Shown here piece by piece: positions 25,700 through 39,308 of a stretch of DNA of 64,000 bases (its first letter is position 1; each line of letters begins with the position of its first letter). Made by a program: the position numbers and the translations under genes. Source of the stretch: Chrysomallon squamiferum (taxonomy: Eukaryota; Mollusca; Gastropoda; Neomphalida; Peltospiridae); NCBI GenBank assembly GCA_012295275.1, contig CM022667.1:19808410-19872409 (forward strand), read 5' to 3'. The notes beneath the pieces were generated by a model. That model saw nothing but the letters and a program-made list of their open reading frames with translations, was not told the DNA's origin and did not search any database.

Positions 25700-27084
25700 T
25701 TGGAACAAAAACAGAGGGGAAAACTCCCTACCATAACCCTACAACAAACAAAGATCATTACTATAATTTTATTTCTCAGCTTATGTAATTATATATATGG
25801 AACTGTGACCTCGGGGGATGCGATTCTCAAAGCTGTTCTCGTCTGGTTGTTTCATATCGCCAAGGGCTTGATTAGTTTTCGCTTAGAGATAACATTACAC
25901 AGTATTATGATACAGCCAGATACTGTGACGTAACGCTCTTACCTAACACCGCCAGGAGTTGTATTAGAATTTCAAAACAATTAGCTATTGAAAGTAATAC
26001 TTAGTTTTAATTACGTCACTTCCTTGAAGCAAAATAAATTAAACTAAGCGTGTCTTTGGCGTGCTGTTATTTTTTTTTTTTTTTTCCTTAAATGATTTTT
26101 TTTTTGTTAAGTATTTTGATAAACATTTTCAAAAACAAGATTATTTCAATAAAACTTAAAGAAGTTTATTTATTGTTTTCAGTTATCGTATTATTTTGTT
26201 TATTTTCAATAGATTTAATATCATTTATTTAAGCAATTATTGTTTCTATCCATCATAACCGTCTTCATCAGTAAAATTAATTAAATACTAACACTTACGT
26301 CTTACTTTTCAACACGAGATAAAACAAGTATGAACAGCTCCACAGAAGATGAGGTTAAATTCATTACAGCTATCTCCATCTAACACGTCACCCGTCTCTT
26401 TATCTGCGAATTAACTGGACACGAGTAATGATTTTCTTTCGCTTTCAATAGAAAATAATCGTCCACTCACTGACTCCCGCAGGCAGACTGCGGTGGTTCG
26501 TACGGCGGCAGTCTTTACAACGTCTACAATAATGTTTACCGTTTTGGACGTTCCGTTATCATGAACGGGCAATGTTTTACTGTTGAACAAACAGTGCTTC
26601 TCGCAGAGTACACATTCCCACACACAGGACCCGTCTCATGTACGATCTGTCATTAATGGCCTTGGGATACCGTGTATCTTATATCTGCATCGAAATACAC
26701 ATAATTAATTACAAACAGTTTGAACCGAAAAGGTATTTCTTTATATGCGCTTCTTCCGCGATACGAACTCGTTACACAGTGGACGGCGTTTTACTGAAAT
26801 TTTAATTTACATCCGCTATGCCTGTGTTGATTACATGTCTGGTAATGTTTTGCGGTCCATTTCTTTAAGTCGGAGATATGTAGGTTAATAATGATTTAGT
26901 GTTAATATTTAAAGTACATCAAGGGAGTTAATTACCTAACGAAAAGTAACCTTGGATACGTGTTTGTCAGTTGACAGAAAGATGACAGAAAGATGACAGA
27001 TAGATGTAAAATAATTTTTACTGCCAACATACGCGAGTTTCGTTGGAATTTCAATTTTATTGGTCACGGTATTTTCGTTTCCTT

Positions 27085-27165
27085 TTTCTTTTTTTTTTTT
27101 TTTTCACTTTCTTTCTTTCTTTCTTTCTTTTTTTGTTGTTGTTGTTGTTGGTGGTGTTGTTGTTT
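27085..27165. repeat. Poly-T, (TTTC)n and (TTG)n
   Basis: Adjacent simple repeats; the open frames across them are artefacts. Confidence 0.85.
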
Positions 27166-27377
27166 CTGGAGAGCTTTCTAAATATTTAAATAATCAATCA
27201 AAAACCAGTTTTACACGAAGAAGGAAATTACACCGATGTAAACATTAACTCAACCCGTTTTTCTTGTTTAAAGATGAAACTAAATATTTTCCCTTTTATT
27301 TTATTTTATTTTTGTTTATAGGAGTGGATTTCTGTTTATTTACTTATATTTTTTTTTTTTTTTTATATATACATATA

Positions 27378-27409
27378 TATGTGTGTGTTTGTGTGAGTGT
27401 GTGTGTGTT

Positions 27410-27491
<82 letters not shown>

Positions 27492-27512
27492 GTGTGTGTG
27501 TGTGTGTGTGAC
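27378..27512. repeat. (TG)n microsatellite with TTTG interruptions
   Basis: About 135 bp of TG with regular gtttgtgt interruptions, after a poly-T and TATA stretch. Confidence 0.93.
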
Positions 27513-28099
27513 TGTTACTGCTTACTGATACTGCATGTTCATTTTAACAATTATTTCATAACCAGGGAATCGTACACTTACGAAGGCGTTGATGTAGCTG
27601 TCGAAACATTGCTGTTTGATACACGCTGCCACCACAGTGCTTCGAACGTTTGTTCATCATCTTAAACACGTGCTGGAACAAACACAACACAGCGGCACGG
27701 ATTTGTCAAACAGTTTTTTTCAACCTGCGCTCGGTTTGTCAAACAAGCGCTGGTGGCGGATAAGGCACGACATGCAAATCATCAAGCGATCAGCAGCGGC
27801 AACCTGTACGACGTTTGTTAACCCGTGACATCAACCCGCCCATCTCAGCCAACTGTGCTGACCCCAGTTTGTGTTACAGACGTAACATTAAACTCGTTGA
27901 GTGTTGTTCGTTCAGTTCTCTCTGTCTCTTACTCTCTTTCTCTCTCTCACATTTAGATGTTTTCAAGTGTCAGGGTAAATTACTGCAAAGGTTTCTGCAA
28001 AGTTTTTTTTTAAATTCTGTCTTTTATATTTTACTTATACGTAAGAAAATAGGTAATAAAAAAAAGAAAGAAAATGGCGATCTCGATCTTTTTCTTTTA

Positions 28100-28127
28100 A
28101 TAACAACAACAACATCAACATCAACAT

Positions 28128-28168
<41 letters not shown>

Positions 28169-28172
28169 TCAA
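28100..28172. repeat. (CAACAT)n/(CAA)n repeat
   Basis: Alternating caacat and caacaa units; it also translates as a Thr/Ser-only frame. Confidence 0.88.
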
Positions 28173-29134
28173 CAAACTAAATAAAACAATAACTTGAAAA
28201 TACACAAAATATTTGATTATTTTATCAATTAAGTGACAAAGATATTTTCATCATTTCGAAAATCTTTTTGTTTTTCCCATTTACTTGCTGATTATTATAT
28301 GAAATTTCTGCTATGTGTTTGTTAGAACGGTCACCAGCTCCAACTAATAATCAAAGCACAGACAATACGAGTTTACACTCACCTCGCCTCTACTCAGACT
28401 TTCAGCGAAGTTCCAGAGAGTGCCCGGTGTCAAGTATACAAATAAATACCACTGAAATTGTGTTTTAGTCTTCAGCTGACTTACAACATTCGACACAGAT
28501 TGGTGGCCAGTTCAGAAACAGAAAACATATCCATTAGTAAAAAGCAGGGGCGATTGATTCCATGGTGAATAGAAGGATTTATCTTGAATGTGTTTTTCTG
28601 TACTCTTTTCTTATCTAGATTAGTTAAATTACTAACAAAACTAGCTGGAGTCTGCTATAACTAACCAATTTGTCCGCTCTTGTGACAGCATCACGCGCAG
28701 ACCAACACAGTCAGGTATTTATTTATCCATCGGGGAAATATCGATTTGCCGAGTAATAAATCGATTCATTGAGTTGATTATCAAACCGCGCACCTGACTT
28801 GTGTTTGATCCTCGAAGCACTGATGCGTGGAGCAAGTAGTTAATTATGGAGTCGTGATTTCAGCTGAAAAGAAATCCATGGAGATAAAGCAACAGTCACG
28901 GGCAGTGCATTACCGGTGTTTGAAAACTCGCAGTCGTGGTGATCTCTGAACTTCAGTGTTCTGAATCGAACGGAAAATTACCCGGTTAGTCATCTTTCTC
29001 TGGAGTATCCCACACGATGAATCAAAAACTGATCCTTATCACTGGGTTTAAAAACAAGACTATTTGTTATTTGTTGTTCGTGCAGTACATTTTCAAACTG
29101 GTTAGCTTGATTTTTACTTTCATAATCATTATTT

Positions 29135-29136
<2 letters not shown>

Positions 29137-29187
<51 letters not shown>
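29137..29187. repeat. (GT)n microsatellite
   Basis: About 25 uninterrupted GT units. Confidence 0.95.
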
Positions 29188-29188
<1 letters not shown>

Positions 29189-30794
29189 ATATGCACGAAC
29201 ACGTGTATTTGTATGCAGGTGCAGATAGAGGTCTATGTTTGTATGATGCTGATTTTCAGAAAGAATAAAGTAAAAGAGAAATGATTAGAATGACATCATG
29301 GCGGATGCAAGTAACTTTTTACACAGTTCTGTATCGACAGTCTAAATCAATACAAATTTTAAAAAATTATTTTAAACGTTTGACCTTTAACAAAACAGGA
29401 AAATGATCTTGATGGAAATGCTTTACAATAATGGATTAATAATTTCGGATTATCCCAACGCACGAATCCTGAATCAAATGTCTGACAATTAATTTCCTAT
29501 AAAAATAATGGTGGATTCAACGGTACAATTGCAGATTTTTGACACGGATATTAAATATCTAGACAGCAAACAATATTCTTTGTAACCAATTGGTTCTGTT
29601 TATTGGTGGGGTTTTTTTTTTTTTTTTTTTTTTTACTTCTGCCATGAAGGCAGACTTTCTAAATTGCTGCTAAAGACAAAGCGACTAATTAATTGTTTAT
29701 AACGTAACCTTCTGAATAGCAGACCTTTCCTTATAAACATGGCTATATCCGCCCCAAGAGGATATCGTTTAACATAAAGATTTTATCCGCACGCCGAACA
29801 CGAGAGGAATTCTCACAGTCCTAGACATTGTTTTGAAATAACTTTTTGGTTTTTTTCAGATGTGGAAATTGCTGTAACCTACTTCTTATGTCACTCGTGT
29901 TATCGGTTCTGCAAGACGTCTGTTTACGTTTCAAACACAACGAGCTACAAATATTTTTATTATCACAATTCCTATTTCAAAGGCACATTGCTTTTCTCTC
30001 TTAAAGCTGATGCAGGCACGAAACTTGGCCGTCGTTAGGTCTGATATATTAGGCTGTTTCCCGTTCTGACTGAAGTTCATTCTGTTTTTGAGGAAAACAC
30101 CATATAAATTATAATTGTTGAGACTAAGTGAAAAGACTAGCGGGTTTCCTCACTCAGTTTTATCTTTATTCGAGAAATTATATTTCTATCTGATTACTTG
30201 ATAGTTGTTAATAATTACAACTGCAGAAGTAATAAATAACAGTTGTTCATTCAGTGAAATAACTGCTTTACCCTTTCACCACAAACAGTTTGAATCCAGG
30301 AAGAGAACCGTTATAAACAGTCGATGTTCGTATCTCATCCAGGATGTTGACACTTTTAAACGGGAGGAACTGACTGTTTTACGTCATTCAACTTATCATA
30401 AGGTCAGAATAATGTAAACCATTCAGCTGGCTGAAGTTTTAGTTGTTTTTTTTAAAAATAAAAAGCACTGTTGCCAACATCCGAAATATCACGAAGCAGT
30501 AATTTGGCTAATTAAAATTAAAATGTTATTATTAATAATAAATCAGACATGTTGATTAAGATTAGTATTTGATATATATATATATGTGTGTGTGTGTGTA
30601 TATATATTAAATTCCTCATGCATCACATTCGATGTAGTAGTAAGCCTCTCTTGTATTTGGTTACTGTTCATAATCATTTTATGCCTTCACAACGTAATTT
30701 ATTATTATGTTCAGGAATTTTGTCGTTTTAAATTTTCTCTTGCAAAATTAATAACGAAGGCTAGCAGCATTTTCGTCTATATTTTTGGACTGGT

Positions 30795-30830
<36 letters not shown>

Positions 30831-31440
30831 CGATGGTATCGGTCTGTTAAAAATATTTTCTTCATGTAAATATTTGTGTTTACAGACAGACAAGAAAACT
30901 AACTGACTGAAGTTATAAATTATCACACCGTTTTCATTTCGAGTAATGTCGAGAAACGGAGAAAACAAGCTTACTATGCAGTGTCACCTAGACCTCGTTC
31001 TTCTAAATAAAGTGATCGTTGAAGCGATCAGATCACTATTACCTTTCTTTGTGCCGCTGTAAGCTGAATCCTCGCGAACTGGTATAACCTCAGTTAGAAG
31101 GTTTGATACGTATAACCGTTTGTGTGTGTGTATGAGGTAATGATGAAGACTGGGTGTTCTATGTCTTGCCTGGTTAATTCCAGTACTACCAGCAAGAACA
31201 CAGTTGGGCCATGTATCCAGTTCAGGCGATCTGTTTAAAATCGATTTCACGCCGAACTGAGTATTCACAATTTACAGTCTTCTTCATCATCGTGTTCCAT
31301 CCGTGAAATGTTCTCTTCAACAAATGTGTGCTTTAGTTTAGTACGAGGTGTCTTTTAATTCGTAATTAAAACGGAGTCTATTTTTCATTTGTCTTCTGTG
31401 GATTTTTTTAATTATTATTATTATTATTATTAATTTTTTC

Positions 31441-31484
31441 TTCAGGTTATTATTACATATATATATATGTAATAATAACCTGAA
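31441..31484. repeat. 44-bp perfect palindrome
   Basis: The left arm ttcaggttattattacatat plus at is followed directly by its exact reverse complement ending in aataataacctgaa. The centre is a short (AT)n. It is flanked by T-rich sequence on the left and A-rich/(TA)n on the right, extending the imperfect symmetry. Confidence 0.93.
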
Positions 31485-33171
31485 AAAAAAATATATATAT
31501 ATATATATGTGTGTGTGTTGTATTAACACGAAACCCGGTGTATTATGCCGTTGCATAGCATGATCGATTAGCAATAAGGAATTTTTATTATTACAAACAT
31601 TTGCATATACATTTGCCAAAAAAAAAAAACCCACAAACGACTCCTTTGATAAAAGATCTTGAAATAACTTTGCAACGGTGAAAAAACAAACAAATAACAA
31701 CTAAAAAAACAACAACTAGGAGAGATAAGAACAATAATAGCAACCACGATGTAAAGCGGTCTGTTGTCATAAATATGGCAGTTATTAACTGCCGCAGTGA
31801 TCGACTAATCGAATGTCTCGTGCATTATTTAGTGACTGGACGCACCAACAGATGACTGGAAATCTTGTAGCGCGCGCTCTTAGTGCGCGCTGCACGTCAC
31901 AAAGACTTGTAAGAGTTGCCTATGTCTTAATTAAGAATTAAAACCTACTCGAAGACAGGATTTAATACTACCTGAACGGGAAATCGATGCTGTCGACCAC
32001 AATGCATCGACTGCGAATTAATCCCATGTCGACTTGTTATCTCCAGAATTAACTCGAAAATTTCACATACTAGTTCGTGTGAACGTTCTCGTGGGAAGAC
32101 TGCGCGTTCTTGATCACTATCGTAATACAAAATTATTTATTTATTTATTTATTGCTTTATTATTATATGCATACTTGTTTCGCTTCTTATTACCATGTTG
32201 TAGTGAAATAAATAATAGATAGAGATGTAGATAGATAGATAGATAGATAGAGAGAGAAGAGAGATAGACCATACTTTGTTAAATACAAAATTATTTGTTA
32301 GTTTACTGTTTGTTAGTACATAAGTTAGTCTTATATACTGTATATTATCTTAATCATTATGTAAAATATGTCCACTTATTTAAGATGGTTAGTATTTCAC
32401 ATTAATATATATAAAGTTCAAACATTGGTTTAATATAAAATACGAACTTGTATTACACTGAATGACTATTTACTGTAAATGCCATGCGTACTTGTTTACG
32501 TTTTCCTGTCATCTATATGTGGTTTGACATTCTTATTTACTTATATTTCTTTTTTATGTTTTTTCTTTCACTTTTCATTAGACACTGTCGATGAAATTGT
32601 AAATACTTCTGTCTAAATGTCGCGAGACTTTTTGTTCGTTTTTAGCGTTTAAATAATTCAATTAAAAATACATTAACTTGTTAAATATGGATACCCTTAA
32701 TGAATAAAATATAATTTTCACATAAAAGGTATAAGAAAATAATGAACTAGTAAAATCAGTTTACAAAAGCAACGACAGCAACGACAATTTTACATATAAG
32801 GTATTATTTTTAAAAAAATCATCAAATCAATATCAACACCAGTAACTATCACAACAACAAATACTGTCATATAAAATACAAACATCAACTACTACTACAA
32901 CAAAAACACCAACATTAAAAAAAAAATAACAAGAACTAACCTCAATCACTTACTAAAAGTACACTTAGCTATATTCCTTATAATGCCACTCACTGTGTTA
33001 AATATCAAGCGTCAAACCATCTACTGGATGGCGAGGAGTTTTCGTGAATTACGTTCGTCGTGTTTAAGTGGACCAATCAGTGGCCACTGCCAGCAATACT
33101 GGTTCGCTCACGAGAGCGCGAGTAACCAGTCGTCAAGACGGACAAAATTTACACACGTTTGACATTAATTG

Positions 33172-33203
<32 letters not shown>

Positions 33204-34479
33204 ACACCAGAACTCGAAGACAAAACGACAAAGCTCCGGAATTTTAATTTTTTTAAAATAATAATGAAACTGCTCGAGATTTTCACCAGCCAAACAAACA
33301 GTTCGTGGGTTGAGAGGCGTAGCTTAAGACACGCAGATGAAAGCAATAATTGAAGAACCAGTGGTTTCAAAAACGAGAAATTATTTATTGGTCGGGACAC
33401 CTTGGCAGAAGAAATATTAGATTACAACTGGTCTGAGCGATTACAACAAATTACACACAGACAAATGAAAGGTATTAGTGTGATCGTTCAGAAGTATTCC
33501 AGTTCTCGGAGAGACTGGTCGTGAACACGATGCTAATTGTAGATAAGGAAAACTCATCAAGTTTCAAATCTGTGTTAATGCGTCAATAAACAGTTCTAGC
33601 AGACGACAGCAGATTTATTTGTTATATTGATTCAACGAACGTGAACAAATCAATAGAATCACAGCCGGCATGCGTCCTCGAAGTCCCTGTGAAATTTATA
33701 CTGCATGGATTATTTTCAAATATTAACGATCTGTGAAATAGTCTAAAACTAAATATAATTTATCAAATACTTAAACTCAGCTGTCACAGAACTAATTAGT
33801 TATTTTATAATTTTCCTCTTCCAAAAAAAACACCAATGGATTTTGTTTTAAATTTATTTATTTATTTAATTTATACAAGAGTTTTTTGACGTCCTTTAAC
33901 GGTTAACGAACTTATGAAGTATTTATCATAATTTTTTTATTTAAAAATAATAATTTTTTTTTTCAAGAAATCTGTATTTTTCACATGTACTTTTAGTGAT
34001 AATTATCATAAATATTTGGTAAAAAAAAAAAAAAATGTGCCTCTCTATTAAAATAAAAAAAAATTAAAATTAAAAAATAAAATAAAATAACAATACACTA
34101 CACCCAGTAATTAACTTTCTATTATTATTATTATTATTATCATCTCAAAACCACCATTAACTCTTTATACACAGAGATATTTAATTTAATAACTTAAATA
34201 CTGTCTGCAGAAAACAGAATTAGAATGCAGCGTTTAGAAGTTGACGTTCGAGGAATTGGCAGCAGCATCATGTAAATAGTTGTGTTAGGTGTTAACAAGT
34301 TGCTAGAAGATAAAATCTGTTAGTCTACAGCTTTCTGCTGTTTCGTTTTTACACCTGACACAGCAGATTACAAGCAAGTACAACTCGTGTTTACGTGTGA
34401 TATATAAATATAGGACCGAGGCAGAAATCGTGTTTATATCTGATACATAGATTATAGATCGTGTTTCCGTCTGATAATA

Positions 34480-35290
34480 AGGATACAGAATCAAGGAACA
34501 AGTCATGTTTACAACATATGTATAGATATAGAACCAGGATCCTGTTCGAGTTTACGACTGATATATAGATACAGAATCAGGATATATGTCGTGTTTACAA
34601 CAGATATATAGTACAGAATCAGGATACGTCTGATATATAGATATAGAACCAGGATACAAGTCATGTTTACGTCTGATATACAGATACAGAACCAGGATAC
34701 AAGTCATGTTTACGTCTGATATACAGATACAGAACCAGGATACAAGTCATGTTTACGTCTGATATACAGATACATAACCAGGATACAAGTCATGTTTACG
34801 TCTGATATATAAATACAGAACCAGGATACAAGTCATGTTTACGTCTGATATATAGATACAGAATCAGGATACAAGTCGTGTTTACGTCTGATATACAGAA
34901 CCAGGATACAAGTCGTGTTTACGTCTGATATACAGAACCAGGATACAAGTCGTGTTTACGTATGATATATAAATACAGAATCAGGATACAAGTCATGTTT
35001 ACGTCTGATATACAGATACAGAACCAGGATACAAGTCATGTTTACGTCTGATATACAGATACAGAACCAGGATACAAGTCATGGTTACGTATGATATATA
35101 TAAATACAGAATCAGGATACAAGTCATGGTTACGTATGATATACAGATACAGAACCAGGATACAAGTCATGTTTACGTATGATATACAGATACAGAATCA
35201 GGATACAAGTCATGTTTACATATGATATACAGATACAGAACCAGGATACAAGTCATGTTTACGTCTGATATATAGATACAGAATCAAGGT
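34480..35290. repeat. 43-bp minisatellite, about 19 copies
   Basis: The unit contains ggatacaagtcatgtttacg, then tctgatatacagatacagaa and cca. Most copies are 43 bp. Some lack one agatac hexamer or carry tatagata or tatataaata. The left end is more diverged. Confidence 0.95.
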
Positions 35291-35379
35291 ACAATGTATT
35301 TCCTAGTTTTTATATATATATAAAATTGCGTTTCCTTTTACAGACATAAATCATTACGTATTATATTTGGTACATCTAT

Positions 35380-35380
35380 C

Positions 35381-35412
<32 letters not shown>
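35380..35412. repeat. (CA)n followed by TATA
   Basis: Short CA microsatellite just after the 43-bp array. Confidence 0.9.
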
Positions 35413-35422
<10 letters not shown>

Positions 35423-35574
35423 CGAAATGGGAGAGCTTCCAATCAGAGAAAGAAACTTAATAAATTTGGTTGATTATATTTAAATCGAACAAAGTGGTTA
35501 TTTTATGTTTCATCTGTGTTTACGTATTCAAAATATCTTCCTTTCTCGTATTATTTCTAGACTTATATTTGAGT

Positions 35575-35900
35575 CTTTGGGGCATACAATCAGTGAGTTG
35601 GCCCCGGGCATCACCAGACCCCTGCACGCCGCTGGTTCTACCGCTTGGACAACAACTGAATTCAGTGCAATGTGGTAGGTAATAAAGTAAAGTAGTTGTA
35701 TCAAACTCCGACATCAACAACCTGCGACGTCAACAACCTGCGACGTCAACAACCATCAATCAACATCGGTGCGCTGGAGTGAACGTGGCCCGCAGGTGCA
35801 TCTGGTCACGGTGAAAACGTGTTAGTTGTAATGCTTCACATACCGTTGTTGTTGTTGTTGATGACGTCGACGTCGTTCTGTGTTTGGGCATTTTGTCAGT
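35575..35900. other. GC-richer segment with GACGTC/CAAC inverted repeats
   Basis: Positions 35580-35670 are unusually GC-rich (for example gttggccccgggcatcacca). At 35706-35750 a unit with cgacgtcaacaacctg repeats about three times. At 35845-35875 gttgttgttgatgacgtcga forms an inverted counterpart. It may be a regulatory region or a mobile-element fragment; I cannot assign it. Confidence 0.4.
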
Positions 35901-35999
35901 GGCCACGTGTATCTCGAGAACATTGTAAACTGCACAATGTTTAAAAATGGAAATGGTGAATTTTTCAAAATAATGACAAACCTGAATTTATTTATATTT

Positions 36000-36060
36000 A
36001 ATTATTATTATTATTATTATTATTATTATTTTTTTTTTTTTTTTTTTATTTTCCCCCCCT
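36000..36060. repeat. (TTA)n and poly-T
   Basis: TTA run then about 19 T, ending in a C-rich stretch. (CA)n follows at 36703-36740. Confidence 0.88.
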
Positions 36061-36699
36061 CCCCGGATAATTATAAGAAAAATGTGAAAAATATGAAAGT
36101 TAAATCACGAACGTGACAGAGATAAATAAAAACGTTGGTAAGACACATAAAACATTCACTGCTATAACACTGTTGATATGAGCGGGTTTCCTCTCTAATG
36201 CAATATACCCATTACCAAAAAATAATAATAATAATAATAAATAAATAAAAAAAGGACACTTAGTAACTCTTAATAATAACGTGGAACAGTCGTTAGCAAG
36301 TGCTTTTTGTAATTAACTGCTTGTTTTTCAAAGCGGATCACGTTTAATGTTGCACTGTGTAAAGTATGCCGTTTCAGCTGACTTTTATTGTTATGATAAA
36401 TGAAGGTGACGTATCACCTTATCTAAGCTTACAGAAAAGACAAACGTGTTATGCTAGGGAGTTAGTATTACAGTAGGCGGTAACCAGATATGTTGAATTC
36501 ACCTTTATTAGTTAGTTTTGTGTCAAGTGCAGTTGTTCCTTTCATGTGTATTCAGATAAATAAATAAAACAAAAACAATATTGTTACAGTTTTTTTTTTT
36601 TTTTTTTGGTTAAACATTATTAAGTACACTGTATCGCTTTGTTGTTGTCGTTTACATAATTGTATATGAACTAGGAAAATAATAACACCCATGTCAAAA

Positions 36700-36747
<48 letters not shown>

Positions 36748-38453
36748 AGAAATATATTTCGTTATTTATCTATTTATTTATTTATTATCTTATTCTTTTT
36801 TTTCTCTCTCTTTCCTTTTGCAAATTACTTTTTTTTTTTATTATATAATTAGGAATAAAATAACTATTAAAACATTTATTTGAAATATCAGTAAACTCTC
36901 GTCAGTATAGGTTGAATTACGTTAATTTCCAGAAATACATTTTTTGTTAAAGTGTAATATTATAACGACTGCACAAATATTTAAATATTATTTTATACTT
37001 AAAAAAAAAAAATATATATAAATTACATTATTATAACAATGTATCACTATCATGTTTTTCTTTGTATAACATTTTATGGTTGTTTTGTTTAAACCAAGAT
37101 TCACATTTTTTACGCTTAGTTCTACGTCAAAAATCTGAAACACTTCAAACTAAACGCATATTCTGTAGAGAGTTTATTCTCGCGTTTATTGCTTTTTCAT
37201 GTTGTCTAGTAATGCGACTGCGAACAGTTTCTTTGGAAAAGGTCACGAGGTCAAGGCGCCATTTTCCGAGTCATAATCGCAACCACTGATCGACAGTTAA
37301 TAGTACCGACCCTGAGTAATCTGACAACGGTTTGAAATCAACAGCAAGCGCGAACATCAAAAGCACGCGTGTAGGAATAAAACTCTAGACTTGCAAAAAA
37401 CGAAAAACATGAAGTAGAAAAAAAAAAAAAAAATAATTACACACTCACCTTTCTCTTCGCTCGAACTAACAACAGGGAATGCTATTTCAAGACACAGCAA
37501 GGTCGATAATTATTTGGATTACACTGACTGTGGGCCTCACTATTCCTCCACTATGATTCACAGTCACAAAGCAAAACAGATCTTGTTATCAGTACAGTTA
37601 GCACTGGAGTGAATAAATTAAAACCTATGTGGCAGTGAAAGACTCTGACATCTGCGCTGTTTGTGTAATCCTCATAGCTTCACTCCCCAGTCAGGTTACT
37701 TCCATACTGATTCGCGTTTGATTCTTAACTATAAGATTTCCTATTTAATGACCGGAACTTCTCCACAAAAAGTCCTTTCAGACCGGACCGAACCGGACCG
37801 ATTTCCAGAGACTTAAAATGGCAAAATGCGGATTGCATTCCATGACATTTAGTAAATGGTAACAGACAGATAGATCTAAAAAAAATTGACTTTATTTCAG
37901 TTATATATTTCATCTGGGTGGAAACATATTTTGCTCGTGTAGTAGGCAAGTATTGTTAATTAATAGCCGTAGCCGAAGTACAAATTATCGATTATCAAAT
38001 AATCTGGATTTTAATTATTCTAATCTTCATAGTGTGTCCGTTTATTTTGTTTTCTCTGTTCACAATAATAACGAGAAGAAGAAGAACAACAAATTATTGC
38101 TATTGTTATTGTTATTATTACTTTGTTTTTGTTATTATCATTATTATTACTGTGTGTGAGTGTGTGTGTGTGTGTATGTGTGTGTGTGTGTGTGTGTGTG
38201 TATGTTGTGTTATGTTATAAGCACTGATCATCTTAGTGTAAAGCTAACAAGATGCCCAAAAATGAATGAACTAAAGTTACAAATGACACAACAGTTATTA
38301 TACCTGCGCGTTTCATTATCTTTCAGCTTTGATTAACTGTACGTGCAACATAATGCTGATAGAACACATGTGCAGACAGTTTTATTATATATATCTGTTT
38401 TTAACTAAATGTCACTACTAAATGCAATTAGCTAAAGGTACCATGATTTTTAA

Positions 38454-38457
<4 letters not shown>

Positions 38458-38511
<54 letters not shown>
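38458..38511. repeat. (TTA)n microsatellite
   Basis: About 18 uninterrupted units. A (TG)n run lies at 38152-38205. Confidence 0.93.
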
Positions 38512-38512
<1 letters not shown>

Positions 38513-38972
38513 TATAAACGTTTATTATGCTTTTCATGTTTTAAATATATTTTAATTATACATTTTAACGATCGATAAATATATATTAATGACGTAAACG
38601 AAAATATTGATCATATGATTAATAATACAAAATAATAAATATACACCTTTTAAAATATTTAATTTCAGCGATATACTATTCTTAAGGAAATAAATGTGTT
38701 TATATTCTGAGTACATACTTGTCGTAAAAACGTATTATAATTATTTTACGTCGTTTTGCAAGAAAAAAAGTTTCATTATATCTTTTATGACAGTTTTTAA
38801 AGTAAGTTGTTTATCATTCTATTTTTACGTGAATTTTTTTGCACTGACTAACTCGGTACAAAGTTGAAGAACGTAAACATGTTGACATACAAGATGTGTT
38901 TTAATATCACACGCCGAATACTAACGTTCAAACAGAAATAAATACAGCAACATTATTAATGCGAAACCTTAC

Positions 38973-39308
38973 AAATATTAACAGAGAATAATAATTAATA
39001 ATAATAAATACATTTATTAATTAATTATAAAAAATAGAAGAAGAAAGAAAGTTAGATGCGTTGTAATTTATAAAATGTTTTTGGGGGTAACTTAAATCGT
39101 CGAATAACAACAATAACCACAATCACTTATCAATTTAGTTAAAATATACAAAGCTGTTGAGCATAACACTAGATTATAGAGAGATGTCACAACTAAATCC
39201 ATAAAATATATTTGCTTCATTAACTGATTAAGAATTAAAAAAAAGAATCATCGTTTTAGTTTTGATCAGTCTGAATCTGTTAAATATATCTAGTAATTGT
39301 TTAAAATA
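38973..39308. repeat. Copy A of a 340-bp dispersed direct duplication
   Basis: Nearly identical to 42130-42468. Both begin in aatattaacagagaataata and end in tagtaattgtttaaaat. They differ by a few substitutions and short indels (for example around 39150-39180). No terminal inverted repeat was seen. It could be a non-autonomous mobile element or a local duplication. Confidence 0.9.
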
